In this document: one piece after another, positions 45,349-54,839 of the stretch
Layout: each line of letters starts with the position of its first letter
How positions within the stretch are numbered: position 1 is the first letter of the stretch
Source of the DNA: Lithodes maja
Lineage: Eukaryota; Arthropoda; Malacostraca; Decapoda; Lithodidae
Direction of reading: 5' to 3'
Length of the DNA: 64,000 bases
NCBI GenBank assembly: GCA_037953745.1
Contig: JBAKBP010004441.1
Span: 1 to 64,000, forward strand
Program-made: the position numbers and the translations under genes
The notes under the pieces: model-generated
Database searches by the model: none
The model's input: only the letters and a program-made list of their open reading frames with translations
Told to the model about the DNA's origin: nothing

Positions 45349-45703
45349 GAGTGATAGAGTGAGAGGGAGTTATTGAATACTAGGAATTACAATGGATAGG
45401 CAGCTGGGAGTTGGTGTGGGACAAATCAAAGGAGGTATTTAGACAAGGAGGAGATATTTAAGCTTTTAGAGAGGGATTTTTCTATAGAGTGAGTGGGGCA
45501 AACCAAGAATTTTGCAAGAAGGATTTAAGATAATGGGATGTGGGGATTGTAATTCGGGATGTTCTATATAATGAGAGTGAGTGAGAGAGACAAATGTGTG
45601 TATAAGAGAGATTTACAGTATATGTAAAAATAGGTTAGGTACTTTATAATAAGGGAGTTATTTAGATGATTTGAAAGAGACCGAGAATTTTACAGAGAGA
45701 TGT
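45043..45703. repeat. GA-rich low-complexity region
   Basis: Multiple (GA)n and GGGAG tracts to about 45370, then sequence with no recognisable gene up to the M3 element. Confidence 0.7.
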
Positions 45704-46330
45704 TTAACCTAACAAGTGCGCATGGGGGTAATTGAAAAAAGTCCCCCTGTGCCGACGTATTTGAGGTGTTTCCGTCACTAAAATATTCATTGTACCATTA
45801 ATAGCATTAATAATTATCCATATGCGCCTATTATGGGTTGATTATAAAGGTATTAACCTGAAACAATAAAACGAGTGAAAACAGCGTTTGGATGGTCAAA
45901 ATCGGAGATATAGCCCGCGAGTTGTATAATGTATGGGTGAGGCAAACTGCTTTCCCGCCAATTTCCCCCAAGGCCACTGAGACACAGTCGATCGATACTC
46001 TCTCTCTCTCTCTTGCACTCGCTTGCCATCAGTGATGACAACACCCTGCTTGCAACTCGCTAATGTTAGCACGAAAATATACCTCAGAATAAGGGAATAA
46101 TAGGGAAAATAGGTGATAACTGAAGGAGAGGAGGAAAGTGGGGAAGGAGGGGAGGTAGAGGACTGAGATTTTGCATGGCCCAGGGGCCAAAAAAAAATAA
46201 AAAAATAAAAATTAAAAAAATATTTTGTTTTCGATGTCAAAAGTTGATTTTTTATTTTACTTACTCTCAAGAGTCTTCCCGCAGTCCGCCGGGGGAACTC
46301 TTAAGAGTCTCCCAGCAGCTCCCGGGTTAA
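45704..46330 (-). mobile_element. TTAA-ended element, family M3, second copy
   Basis: TTAACCTAACAAGTGCG at 45704 and CAGCTCCCGGGTTAA at 46330. In reverse it follows the copy at 20701-21315: AGAAAATAGG-type stretch, the TTTTCACTCGTTTTATTGTT block and the CGCATATGG block. Divergence is high and an (A)n/AT part was added at 46188-46225. Confidence 0.65.
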
Positions 46331-46923
46331 GAAAAGGTCTAGTGGTCTGTAGAAAGGGAGATTTAATAGGGTGAGAGTAGAGAGAGAGAGAGGATGGGAT
46401 TGCAAGGGTGAGTTTTGTAGAGGGAGAGTAGGGTTGGAGTAGAGGGAGAGAGAGAGAGGGAGGGATGCACAAGTGAGTTTTATACTGATGTGTTATTAAA
46501 TTGTTGGTAAAGGGGGTTCTATATGGCGAACTGTGTGGGATAATGAGAATCTATAAGGGATAATGATAATAATAGGTTACAAGATACAGGTGAGGGCAGA
46601 TGGGAAAGGCAGCATGCACGGTGGGGTGGGGGCGGCGCTCGGAGCTCGGAAAGACACTTCCTTCTTCTTTGACCACTACTGACTGACTGGGAGAGAGAGA
46701 GAGAGAGAGTGAGATGGACAGTGAGACAGGCAGACAGAGAGAGAGAGAGTAGTTAAAATATATACTTATTATCCACATCATCCATCATGTGTGTGTGTGT
46801 GTGTGTGTCTGTGTGTTAGTTACTTGTTCGTCAAGGGGAATCCACGCATTGCGAGCTAAGCTCATTATTATCGCTCCTCCTTAACTGGGAATGTATTGCG
46901 TGAAATGCATGTCAAGTGTTTTT
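46331..46923. repeat. GA- and GT-rich low-complexity region
   Basis: (GA)n tracts at 46380-46470 and 46690-46750 and (GT)n at about 46790-46815. No gene seen. Confidence 0.65.
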
Positions 46924-47296
46924 ATGAATCGTTGGAATGGTTGTGGATGTGTGTGTAGTCTGTATTTTAGCCAAATGGCGACATCTGGATACGAAGGCTT
47001 AGGGTTAATCTGTACGGTACCATTCTCACTACGGTACCAGTCTCACCCGAAGGCTTAGGTTGACCAGTAGCTTAGGTTGACCAGTACGATACCCATCTCA
47101 CCTTGTAACCGATCACCAACCCCAGATGGGACGTCACAACTTCATCCACTTATACCAGGTTCCTATTTATACTGCTAGGTGAACAGAGGCTACACCGTTA
47201 GGAGACTTGCCCAAATGTCTCTTCCCCGCCCGGGTCTCGAACCCGGAACCTTCTGGTTGTGAGCCAGATGCGCTATCAGTTACGCCACGGGGAGGT
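46924..47296 (-). repeat. SINE S1 with tRNA-Val(CAC)-like head, second copy
   Basis: Minus strand head CCCCGTGGCGTAACTGATAG, anticodon arm TCTGG-CTCACAA-CCAGA (anticodon CAC) and B-box GGGTTCGAGACCC. The body matches 20130-20507. The two heads differ in stems yet keep the same anticodon. Confidence 0.75.
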
Positions 47297-47407
47297 GTGT
47301 TTGTGAAAGAAAGAGGTGTGTGTGTGTGTTTGGATTTGTGGTGATAGGTAAATATAGAATATGAATAAAGTCAAGTGTCAAATATAGTAACCCAGGGGTG
47401 GGTGGGT

Positions 47408-47408
<1 letters not shown>

Positions 47409-47463
<55 letters not shown>
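47409..47463. repeat. (CT)n microsatellite
   Basis: A CT run directly upstream of the LINE A leader, which opens with C runs at 47466-47482. Confidence 0.9.
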
Positions 47464-47466
<3 letters not shown>

Positions 47467-47727
47467 GGGGGCCCCCCCCCCCTTCAAACCCCGGTTTATG
47501 AGGGGAAATAGGGGTATAAAATAAGTGCCATAGGACCATCCCCCCCCCACCCCCAAAACCCGTCCCAAACTTCTTTTTAAAGTGCCGACGTAACAGACAC
47601 TATCCTCAACCCCCACCAACACCTTGCAACCTGCATCATCAACATCGGAACAACTTTTAAGGGAAGTGACCACTCCAACATTTTGTACCTTTCGTTTCTG
47701 CAAATTCTCCCTCACTAACCCCAAATC

Positions 47728-48897
47728 ATGGCACCGATCAGAATTAAATGCCCCTCCTGTAGCAAGAACTACTACAAGGAATGGTATCCGCGTCATGGGT
47801 ATCCAAATGCCAAGTGTTTTATGTGTTTAACTGGTGAAAACTTTTTGCTCTTGGAGTACACATTAGAAGCACACAAGGCACAGGTTGACGAACTGAAGCG
47901 AGATAATCTCACACTAAAGGAGACTGTAGGTGTACTTGCGCATCAAAATTTCTTACTAAAAGATCGAGTAAAGGACATAGAGAGTAAGCAAGTCGACGTT
48001 GTTAAAAATCTTCAAAAAGAAAACCCATCAAATGATCTATATCAGACAGTAGTCAACAGGCGTAACAAGAACAAATCCCAAGGGAATGGGAAAGCGACAC
48101 CAGGTATCCCTATCAAAAACAGATTTGCTGTTCTCGCCGAAAACAATGAACACGAGGTAACTGACCACGTGAATGGGAATGGGAATGGAAAAGCGACACC
48201 AGGTAACCCCATCAAAAACAGATTTGCACACGAGGTAACTGACCACGTGAAAGCAAGCTCGAAAGGCAAGAAAACTCCTGACAAGAAAACAACGAAACCA
48301 TCAAATCACGGAGTCAGCGGGAAGGAGAAACTCACCCTAGTATATGGTGACAGTCTCATGCGAGGTCAAGGAGCTGCCTTTGCCACCAAGAACAGAGGAA
48401 AAAGGTCAGTAAAGGTCATTCCAGGCGGTAAAGTCGAACATATCTTGAAAGACATAACTAACTCCGCCATACCAGAGGGCACCTGTGTAGTCGTCAATGT
48501 TGGCTCAAATGACTGCTTTGACGGAGGTAAGGCCCCAATTAAGACCATAGAAAAAGATTTTGAGAACCTAATTAAAGTCATGAAAAGGAAGACCACGAAA
48601 TGTGTGGTAAGTGGCGTCATACCCCGGATTAAAACAAGCTCATACGGACAAAATAGAGCCATAGAAATTAACAACGCAGTCAAGGTCATGTGCGAACAAG
48701 AGAAGGTACTGTATGTGGACAATTGGACCACCTTTGTAGGGAACTCGTCCCTGTACAGCGGAGATGGCATTCATTTATCAGAAAAAGGCGTTCAGCACAT
48801 GAGTGACACCCTGAATCAAGCAACCTACATTGCCCACGAAAACAACGCCAGTCAGGACCGAGAAATATCTATGCTAATAGACTCCTCTGAGTATTGA
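47728..48897 (+). CDS. LINE A ORF1: zinc-binding, coiled-coil, SGNH esterase protein
   Basis: 389 residues. Residues 8-33 carry two Cys pairs (CPSC, CFMC), probably a zinc ribbon. Residues 45-100 form a likely coiled coil for self-assembly. Residues 113-175 hold a basic linker with two copies of GKATPG-x-PIKNRFA and HEVTDHV. Residues 203-360 are an SGNH/GDSL hydrolase: G207-D208-S209 (block I), G259-S-N-D262 (block III) and D346-G-I-H349 (block V), so the catalytic triad is complete. CR1-type ORF1 proteins are known to carry such esterases; the role is thought to be in RNP or membrane handling. Start: ATG in a good context (ATCATGG), with no upstream in-frame start after the leader. It ends in a UGA that continues into ORF2. 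Confidence 0.9.
   Translation: MAPIRIKCPSCSKNYYKEWYPRHGYPNAKCFMCLTGENFLLLEYTLEAHKAQVDELKRDNLTLKETVGVLAHQNFLLKDRVKDIESKQVDVVKNLQKENPSNDLYQTVVNRRNKNKSQGNGKATPGIPIKNRFAVLAENNEHEVTDHVNGNGNGKATPGNPIKNRFAHEVTDHVKASSKGKKTPDKKTTKPSNHGVSGKEKLTLVYGDSLMRGQGAAFATKNRGKRSVKVIPGGKVEHILKDITNSAIPEGTCVVVNVGSNDCFDGGKAPIKTIEKDFENLIKVMKRKTTKCVVSGVIPRIKTSSYGQNRAIEINNAVKVMCEQEKVLYVDNWTTFVGNSSLYSGDGIHLSEKGVQHMSDTLNQATYIAHENNASQDREISMLIDSSEY
48895..48897 (+). promoter_or_regulatory. In-frame UGA between ORF1 and ORF2, candidate recoding site
   Basis: The codons run GAG TAT TGA TAT CGC TAC. The frame stays open from 48898 to 51978. The first in-frame ATG after the stop is at 49420, already inside the endonuclease fold. 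The sister copy has GAC TAT TGA CAT CGC at the same place. Readthrough, or termination with reinitiation at a non-AUG codon, would explain ORF2 expression. Confidence 0.7.
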
Positions 48898-51800
48898 TAT
48901 CGCTACCCCCGGAAAAGCCCTCCCACAACCCCACCCAATCAAACTCCACCCGCACAGTTAAGAGAAATAAATAACCCCGCCCAACCCTTCCAAGTCCATC
49001 ACAACCATTTAAACGAAACCGTCAACCCCAATGGCTCACAAGTTGCGAAAACTTACCTACCTGAACCACAAAACAAACTAAACAACTCCACCCAACCCCA
49101 TCCAAGCCAACTGAATGAATTTGACAACCCGCCGCGGCTTCAAGTCACAACCCCAAACTCATCCCCACCAATAAGAAAAACAAATCCAGCGCATGCTGAG
49201 AGAAATGATATAAAAATAATATCCATAAATGCATGCTCAATAAGAAACAAAATAGACGAACTCAAATGTCTGTTATTAAATGAGAAAGTTGACGTTATTT
49301 GTATAACGGAAACACATCTGAACCTTAAAAATAAAGATCTACTTCATGAATATCACATAGAGCCATATAAATTTTTTCATAAAGACCGTAACAATGGAAA
49401 ACAAAGAGGGGGGGTTGCAATGTACGTTGCAACCTACTTAAACCCAGTCGAGGTGACTCTCCCCGAAAGTAATGCAGAAATAGTGTGCGTCAAAATAAAT
49501 ACAAAAAACATGAAGTTAAATATCACTACAGCGTACCGACCACCGAGACTAACTGTTGCCGATGATACAATTTTTTATGAAATACTAGAGAAAACCCTTA
49601 ATTCCGACGAAACCGTTTTACTAGGCGACTATAACCTCCCCCTAATTGACTGGAATACCCTGACCGGAAAAAATGCTGAGTCACGCCTAATGACAAGCTT
49701 CATCCAGGACAATTTTTTGACTCAACACGTAAGACAGCCGACGCGAGACAGGAATATATTAGACCTCGTAATCACTACCCAAGAAAATTTATTATCAAAC
49801 CTGGATGTAGGTGAACATCTGGCAACGTCCGATCATAAAATCTTAAGAATAAACGTTATAAGCAAATATTCCTCAGTAAAAACAACAGGAATGGTTTCGG
49901 ACTTCAAAAACGCAAATTATGACGGACTTAAGGAATCGCTATCAAACATACACTCAAACCTCATAAATATAAACGAAGTAAATGAACTATGGGGACATTT
50001 TAAGTCTACAATTACAGAAGCGCATAAACAATTTGTACCCATGAAACCAAAACGTAATACGAAATCAAGTATGCCCCCTTGGTACAGTAGAGACATTGGC
50101 AAGGCAATAAGGAAAAGGAATCAACTCCACAAACTTGTAAAAAATAACACAAACACTGAAGTAATTAAAAACTTGTACAAAAATAGTAGAAGGGAAGTGA
50201 AAAAAATAATTAGGGCGAACAAACAAAATTACGAAATGACTATTGCCAGAGAAAGTGCCACAAACCCCAAAAAATTCTACAGTTACGTAAACAAAAATAA
50301 ACAGATCAAAAGCGGAATCGGACCGCTAATAGAAGATGGCCAGACAATAACAGGTGACACAAACACGGCAAATCTGCTCAACAAATATTTTGGCTCAGTT
50401 TTCACAGAAGAAATTATCGATCATACCCCTGAAAATAACACCTCAACTCATGTGATAGGAGATTTCACCATCAGTGTTACCGAAGTACAAAGCAAATTGA
50501 GTAATTTAAATGTAAATAAGACCCCGGGACCCGACATGCTCCACCCGAAAATAATTAAGAATGTCAAGGACGAAATAGCAAAACCCCTGACACAACTATT
50601 TAACTTATCACTACTACAGGGGATTGTACCGAGTGATTGGAAAGATGCGAACATTACGCCGATATACAAGAAGGGTAGCAAGGCCAAAGCGAGTAATTAC
50701 AGACCAATTAGCCTAACTTCAATTGTAGGAAAAATCATGGAAAAAATCATTAGAGATAAGATAGTAGATTACCTCGAATCAAACAACCTAATCAAAAATA
50801 GTCAACACGGCTTTAGATCAAATAAGTCATGCCTAACAAATTTGATTGAATTTTATAACAAACTATTCACATATAACGACATGACGAAATCACTAGATAT
50901 AATCTTCTTGGACTTTCAAAAAGCTTTCGACAAGGTGCCTCACCGAAAACTATTGGCTAAACTGGAGAGGATAGGTATCAAAGGTGAAATTCATTCTTGG
51001 ATAAAAAATTGGCTTACAGACAGAAGACAGAGAGTGGTGATAAATGGAGTGGAATCGGAGTGGGAGCCTGTCACTAGTGGAGTTCCACAGGGTTCAGTCC
51101 TTGGACCGGTCCTGTTTCTCATTTACATTAACGATATCGATGTAGGGGTAAACAACACCATTTCCAAATTCGCCGACGATACAAAAATAGGAAATACAGT
51201 CCTGAACGAAGATGATAGAAATGCGTTGCAATCTGATTTAAACAAGATATCAGAGTGGTCGAAAAAATGGCAGATGCCCTTCAATGTCGATAAATGTCAG
51301 GTGCTGCAGGTTGGTAGCAGAAATATGAAATACAAATACGAAATGAATGGCAAACAAATAAAAACCGCAACGGTAGTAAAAGACCTAGGGGTACTAATAT
51401 CTGAAAACCTAAAAACTTCCGACCAATGTATAGCAGCTGCAAATAAGGCAAACATAGCATTGGGCTTTATTAAACGAAAATTTACATATAAACATGAAAA
51501 CGTAATAGTGCCACTGTTCAAAAGTATGGTGAGGCCCCACCTTGAATATGGTGTGCAGTTCTGGTCACCTTATCTGATCAAGGACATTGTAAGACTCGAG
51601 TCAGTACAGCGTAGAGCGACGAAGATGATACCCTCATTAAGAAATAAACCATATGAAGAAAGACTTAAACGATTGAACCTGTTCTCATTAAAAAAGAGGA
51701 GGTTGAGGGGTCAGCTTATTGAGTGCTTTAAGATACTAAAAGGTTTCGACAAAGTCGATGTAAATGCACTATTCACATTAAACAATACTAATCAAACTCG

Positions 51801-51978
51801 CGGAAATGGAATGAAATTAAAAACCAAAAAGGCAAACCTAGATGTCACAAAGAGTTTCTTCACCTACAGTGTGGCGACAGAGTGGAATAAACTACCAGCG
51901 AGAGTGGTGGAGAGCGACACAATAAACGCTTTCAAGGGAAGGCTTGACCTCTATCTGCAGAGGGCTGGGGTGATATGA
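48898..51978 (+). CDS. LINE A ORF2: AP endonuclease and reverse transcriptase
   Basis: 1026 residues of open frame without an initiator before the catalytic domain. A Pro/Asn/Gln-rich linker (about 100 residues) leads into an AP-type endonuclease: IISINACSIRNKIDELK, VDVICITETHL, ITTAYRPPRL, VLLGDYNLPLIDW and ATSDHKILRI. The RT follows with NYRPISLTSIVGKIME, GFRSNKSC, IIFLDFQKAFDKVPHRK, SGVPQGSVLGPVLFLIYIND and FADDTKIGNT (catalytic Asp pair at about 51175-51180). After the thumb comes the CR1 tail FSLKKRRLRGQLIECFKILK. All catalytic motifs look intact. It nicks the target and copies the element RNA in place. Confidence 0.93.
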   Translation, partial: YRYPRKSPPTTPPNQTPPAQLREINNPAQPFQVHHNHLNETVNPNGSQVAKTYLPEPQNKLNNSTQPHPSQLNEFDNPPRLQVTTPNSSPPIRKTNPAHAERNDIKIISINACSIRNKIDELKCLLLNEKVDVICITETHLNLKNKDLLHEYHIEPYKFFHKDRNNGKQRGGVAMYVATYLNPVEVTLPESNAEIVCVKINTKNMKLNITTAYRPPRLTVADDTIFYEILEKTLNSDETVLLGDYNLPLIDWNTLTGKNAESRLMTSFIQDNFLTQHVRQPTRDRNILDLVITTQENLLSNLDVGEHLATSDHKILRINVISKYSSVKTTGMVSDFKNANYDGLKESLSNIHSNLININEVNELWGHFKSTITEAHKQFVPMKPKRNTKSSMPPWYSRDIGKAIRKRNQLHKLVKNNTNTEVIKNLYKNSRREVKKIIRANKQNYEMTIARESATNPKKFYSYVNKNKQIKSGIGPLIEDGQTITGDTNTANLLNKYFGSVFTEEIIDHTPENNTSTHVIGDFTISVTEVQSKLSNLNVNKTPGPDMLHPKIIKNVKDEIAKPLTQLFNLSLLQGIVPSDWKDANITPIYKKGSKAKASNYRPISLTSIVGKIMEKIIRDKIVDYLESNNLIKNSQHGFRSNKSCLTNLIEFYNKLFTYNDMTKSLDIIFLDFQKAFDKVPHRKLLAKLERIGIKGEIHSWIKNWLTDRRQRVVINGVESEWEPVTSGVPQGSVLGPVLFLIYINDIDVGVNNTISKFADDTKIGNTVLNEDDRNALQSDLNKISEWSKKWQMPFNVDKCQVLQVGSRNMKYKYEMNGKQIKTATVVKDLGVLISENLKTSDQCIAAANKANIALGFIKRKFTYKHENVIVPLFKSMVRPHLEYGVQFWSPYLIKDIVRLESVQRRATKMIPSLRNKPYEERLKRLNLFSLKKRRLRGQLIECFKILKGFDKVDVNALFTLNNTNQTRGNGMKLKTKKANLDVTKSFFTYSVATEWNKLPARVVESDTINAFKGRLDLYLQRAGVI

Positions 51979-52004
51979 AAAAAAAAAAAAAAAAAAAAAA
52001 AATG

Positions 52005-52300
52005 TATGTATATGTATGTGTGTGCACTGTACAGTATGTATATATATACTATATATATATGTATGTATGTGTGTATGTGTATATATGCACATATGCATAT
52101 ATAGTTTGTAAGGCCAGACTGCCTAGTAAGGACCTTGAGGTCTGTGTGGTCTGTGTATCTATGTAGCTCTATGTAGCTCTCTCTCTCATGAGGTCCATCC
52201 TAATTTGAACAATATCACATGGCGGTCGTCACTGTATTAACATAATTCATAATAAGAATTAATTTAAATAAGAGAGAGAGAGAGAGAGAGAGAGAAGGAA

Positions 52301-52368
<68 letters not shown>

Positions 52369-52530
52369 GTGTAGGCGTTACCACCGGTTATTAGGTTATT
52401 ATCACATTACACATGATAACTGTGACCTTTAGTGCTACCAGTGTTTGCCCTCAGAACTGCCACCTTGGAGTGGTAGGACTAAAACCCATCCCATGTGTTT
52501 TCAAGAAAAGCAAATAATTGAAACTTGGCT
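52005..52530. repeat. Right copy of the inverted 500-bp flank
   Basis: Reverse of 34225-34745 with small differences: TAGTTTGTAAGGCCAGACTG, CTCATGAGGTCCATCCTAAT, ATGGCGGTCGTCACTGTATT and GTGACCTTTAGTGCTACCAG. It contains a long (AG)n tract at 52273-52368. Confidence 0.75.
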
Positions 52531-52557
52531 GGTCTAAGAGTGTCTCTTATTATTATA

Positions 52558-53399
52558 TCGCTTGGGGTCCAGTGGGTTAAGGGGAGGCAGGCTGTTTGTT
52601 TGGTCTATTAATTCATTTATTATTATATCGCTTGGGGTCCAGTGGGTTAAGGGGAGGCAGCTGTTTGTTTGGTCTATTAATTCATTTATTATTATATCGC
52701 TTGGGGTCCAGTGGGTTAAGGGGAGGCAGGCTGTTTGTTTGGTCTATTAATTAATTTATTATTATATCGCTTGGGGTCCAGTGGGTTAAGGGGAGGCAGG
52801 CTGTTTGTTTGGTCTATTAATTCATTTATTATTATATCGCTTGGGGTCCAGTGGGTTAAGGGCAGGCAGGCCGTTTGTTTGGTCTATTAATTCATTTATT
52901 ATTATATCGCTTGGGGTCCAGTGGGTTAAGGGGAGGCAGGCTGTTTGTTTGGTCTATTAATTCATTTATTATTATATCGCTTGGGGTCCAGTGGGTTAAG
53001 GGGAGGCAGGCCGTTTGTTTGGTCTATTAATTCATTTATTCATATATCGCTTGGGGTCCAGTGGGTTAAGGGGAGGCAGGCTGTTTGTTTGGTCTATTAA
53101 TTCATTTATTATTATATCGCTTGGGGTCCAGTGGGTTAAGGGGAGGCAGGCTGTTTGTTTGGTCTATTAATTCATTTATTATTATATCGCTTGGGGTCCA
53201 GTGGGTTAAGGGCAGGCAGGCTGTTTGTTTGGTCTATTAATTCATTTATTATTATATCGCTTGGGATCCAGTGGGTTAAGGGGAGGCAGGCTGTTTGTTT
53301 GGTCTATTAATTCATTTATTATTATATCGCTTGGGGTCCAGTGGGTTAAGGGGAGGCAGGCTGTTTGTTTGGTCTATTAATTCATTTATTCATATATTT
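52558..53399. repeat. 70-bp minisatellite, about 12 units
   Basis: The unit starts GCTTGGGGTCCAGTGGGTTA, then AGGGGAGGCAGGCTGTTTGT and TTGGTCTATTAATTCATTTA. One unit is a base short near 52660. The last unit runs into F1 interior (TTAGTTTCCTCCCTAGACCT), so the array is an expanded F1 end, as at 17317-18106 but in another copy. Confidence 0.85.
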
Positions 53400-53722
53400 T
53401 GTTAGTTTCCTCCCTAGACCTCCATCAAGCTTAGACAAATACCACCTAGACCCCCCTTCAAGATAAATTTGTACATTTTTCGGTAGAAAAATTGACCGGG
53501 CCGAAGGCCGATTCCTCTTAAAATTGCAGGCTCACTTTCGCTCGCCAGGAAATAATAGACACCTACAGTAAATGGCACAAAAGGTCTTAAAATTGACAAC
53601 GAAATAGGGCAAAAGGTGCTAAAATCGCCAAACTAATGAGCCGAACGTCTTATAATTTCAAAATTAGTGGGGCAAAAAGTTAGGGAGAAGGGGGTCCAGA
53701 AAAATGGTCTGCCTCTCCTTAA
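53386..53722. mobile_element. Foldback F1 subtype b, reversed
   Basis: CTAGACCTCCATCAAGCTTA, CATTTTTCGGTAGAAAAATT, core CAGGCTCACTTTCGCTCGCC, then AAGGTCTTAAAATTGACAAC and the terminal CCTTAA at 53722. The left end is the minisatellite. Confidence 0.72.
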
Positions 53723-53739
53723 ATTCTTGCAGATTATGA

Positions 53740-53837
53740 CGCATTTTGACAGTTTATTCTGGCTATCATTAGACGATTTTATACAGCTTGGGAAGGAGCT
53801 GTGGTAAAGAAAAGGGCAAGGACTATCTCCTGTAAGG
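53740..53837. repeat. M2 element fragment
   Basis: TTCTGGCTATCATTAGACGA and TTTTATACAGCTTGGGAAGG match one arm of M2. It lies between two F1 copies. Confidence 0.55.
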
Positions 53838-54179
53838 GGGGTACTACTCGCTTTTTCTGGACCTCATTCTCCCTCATGTTTAGCATATTAGTTTTGAGAT
53901 TGTATGACGTTCCTTCCATTAGTTAGTTGATTTTAAGAACTTTCGCCCCATTTCCTTGTCAATTTCAATAAGTTTCGTGCCATTTAGGTGTCGATTTTTT
54001 CCTGGCGAGCGAAAGTGAGCCTTCAGCTGGGACTTTTTTCTATCGACAAATTTACACATTTATCTTGGAGGGGGTTTAAGGTTTTTTGTTTGTTAAGCAT
54101 GATGGAGGTTTAGCGAGGAAACTGAAAAATACATGAATAAATGAATTAATATGCCAAAAAACAGCCACTTTCCCCTTAA
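53838..54179. mobile_element. Foldback F1 subtype b (full)
   Basis: GTAAGGGGGGTACTACTCGC at the left, CATTCTCCCTCATGTTTAGC, core CTGGCGAGCGAAAGTGAGCC near 54002, GATGGAGGTTTAGCGAGGAA and the right end TCCCCTTAA at 54179. Confidence 0.72.
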
Positions 54180-54229
54180 CTCTCTAACTTCCATAAACCC
54201 TTGTAATCAGAATAATATCGTCCACACAT

Positions 54230-54360
54230 TCATTCATCTGTCTTGATAGCGTAATGCTTAGTGTGCGGAATTTCGGTGTGAGTATCCTAGGTTCGAGTCC
54301 TTGGAGTACCACATGTATTCATAACTTTCATTGATTTCATTAGTTAGGTTTATTTGTAAA
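54230..54360 (+). repeat. tRNA-headed SINE S3 copy
   Basis: A-box-like TTGATAGCGTAATGCTTAGT, B-box AGGTTCGAGTCCTTGGAG and the S3 tail CTTTCATTGATTTCATTAG. Confidence 0.6.
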
Positions 54361-54478
54361 TTAATTGAATACTTGCGAGTTTCAGGCTATAAGGAAGTTG
54401 GAGCTGTAGACATCGATGGAAAATATAAATGCAATACTAATGTAAGTTTCTAATGGCTAAAGAGTATGATGAATTGGA

Positions 54479-54838
54479 TTTTATGTATTTATAAATGTAC
54501 TATAACCGTATTTTATGTATTTATAAATGTACTATAACCGTATTTTATGTATTTATAAATGTACTATAACCGTATTTTATGTATTTATAAATGTACTATA
54601 ACCGTATTTTATGTATTTATAAATGTACTATAACCGTATTTTATGTATTTATAAATGTACTATAACCGTATTTTATGTATTTATAAATGTACTATAACCG
54701 TATTTTATGTATTTATAAAATTTGTACTATAACCGTATTTTATGTATTTATAAATGTACTATAACCGTATTTTATGTATTTATAAATGTACTATAACAGT
54801 ATTTTATGTATTTATAAATGTACTATAACCGTATTTTA
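54479..54838. repeat. 32-bp minisatellite, about 11 units
   Basis: Unit TTTTATGTATTTATAAATGT then ACTATAACCGTA. One unit has a 3-base insertion near 54720. It ends directly at the LINE B 5' junction. Confidence 0.9.
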
Positions 54839-54839
54839 A

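Larger units (their letters stand above)
47463..51998 (+). mobile_element. CR1-type LINE A, near-intact copy
   Basis: About 4.5 kb with a 265-bp leader, ORF1 (47728-48897), an in-frame UGA, ORF2 (48898-51978) and a poly-A tail of about 23 (51978-52000). The frame is otherwise fully open over 1416 codons. Compared with its decayed sister copy at 37341-43700 it looks recent and possibly able to move. The tail is followed by the flank repeated at 34225-34745. Confidence 0.92.

Noticed and set aside
49420..49422. ATG at 49420 as the true ORF2 start
   Set aside because: It lies inside the endonuclease domain; motifs INACSIRNKI and ITETHL lie upstream in the same open frame.
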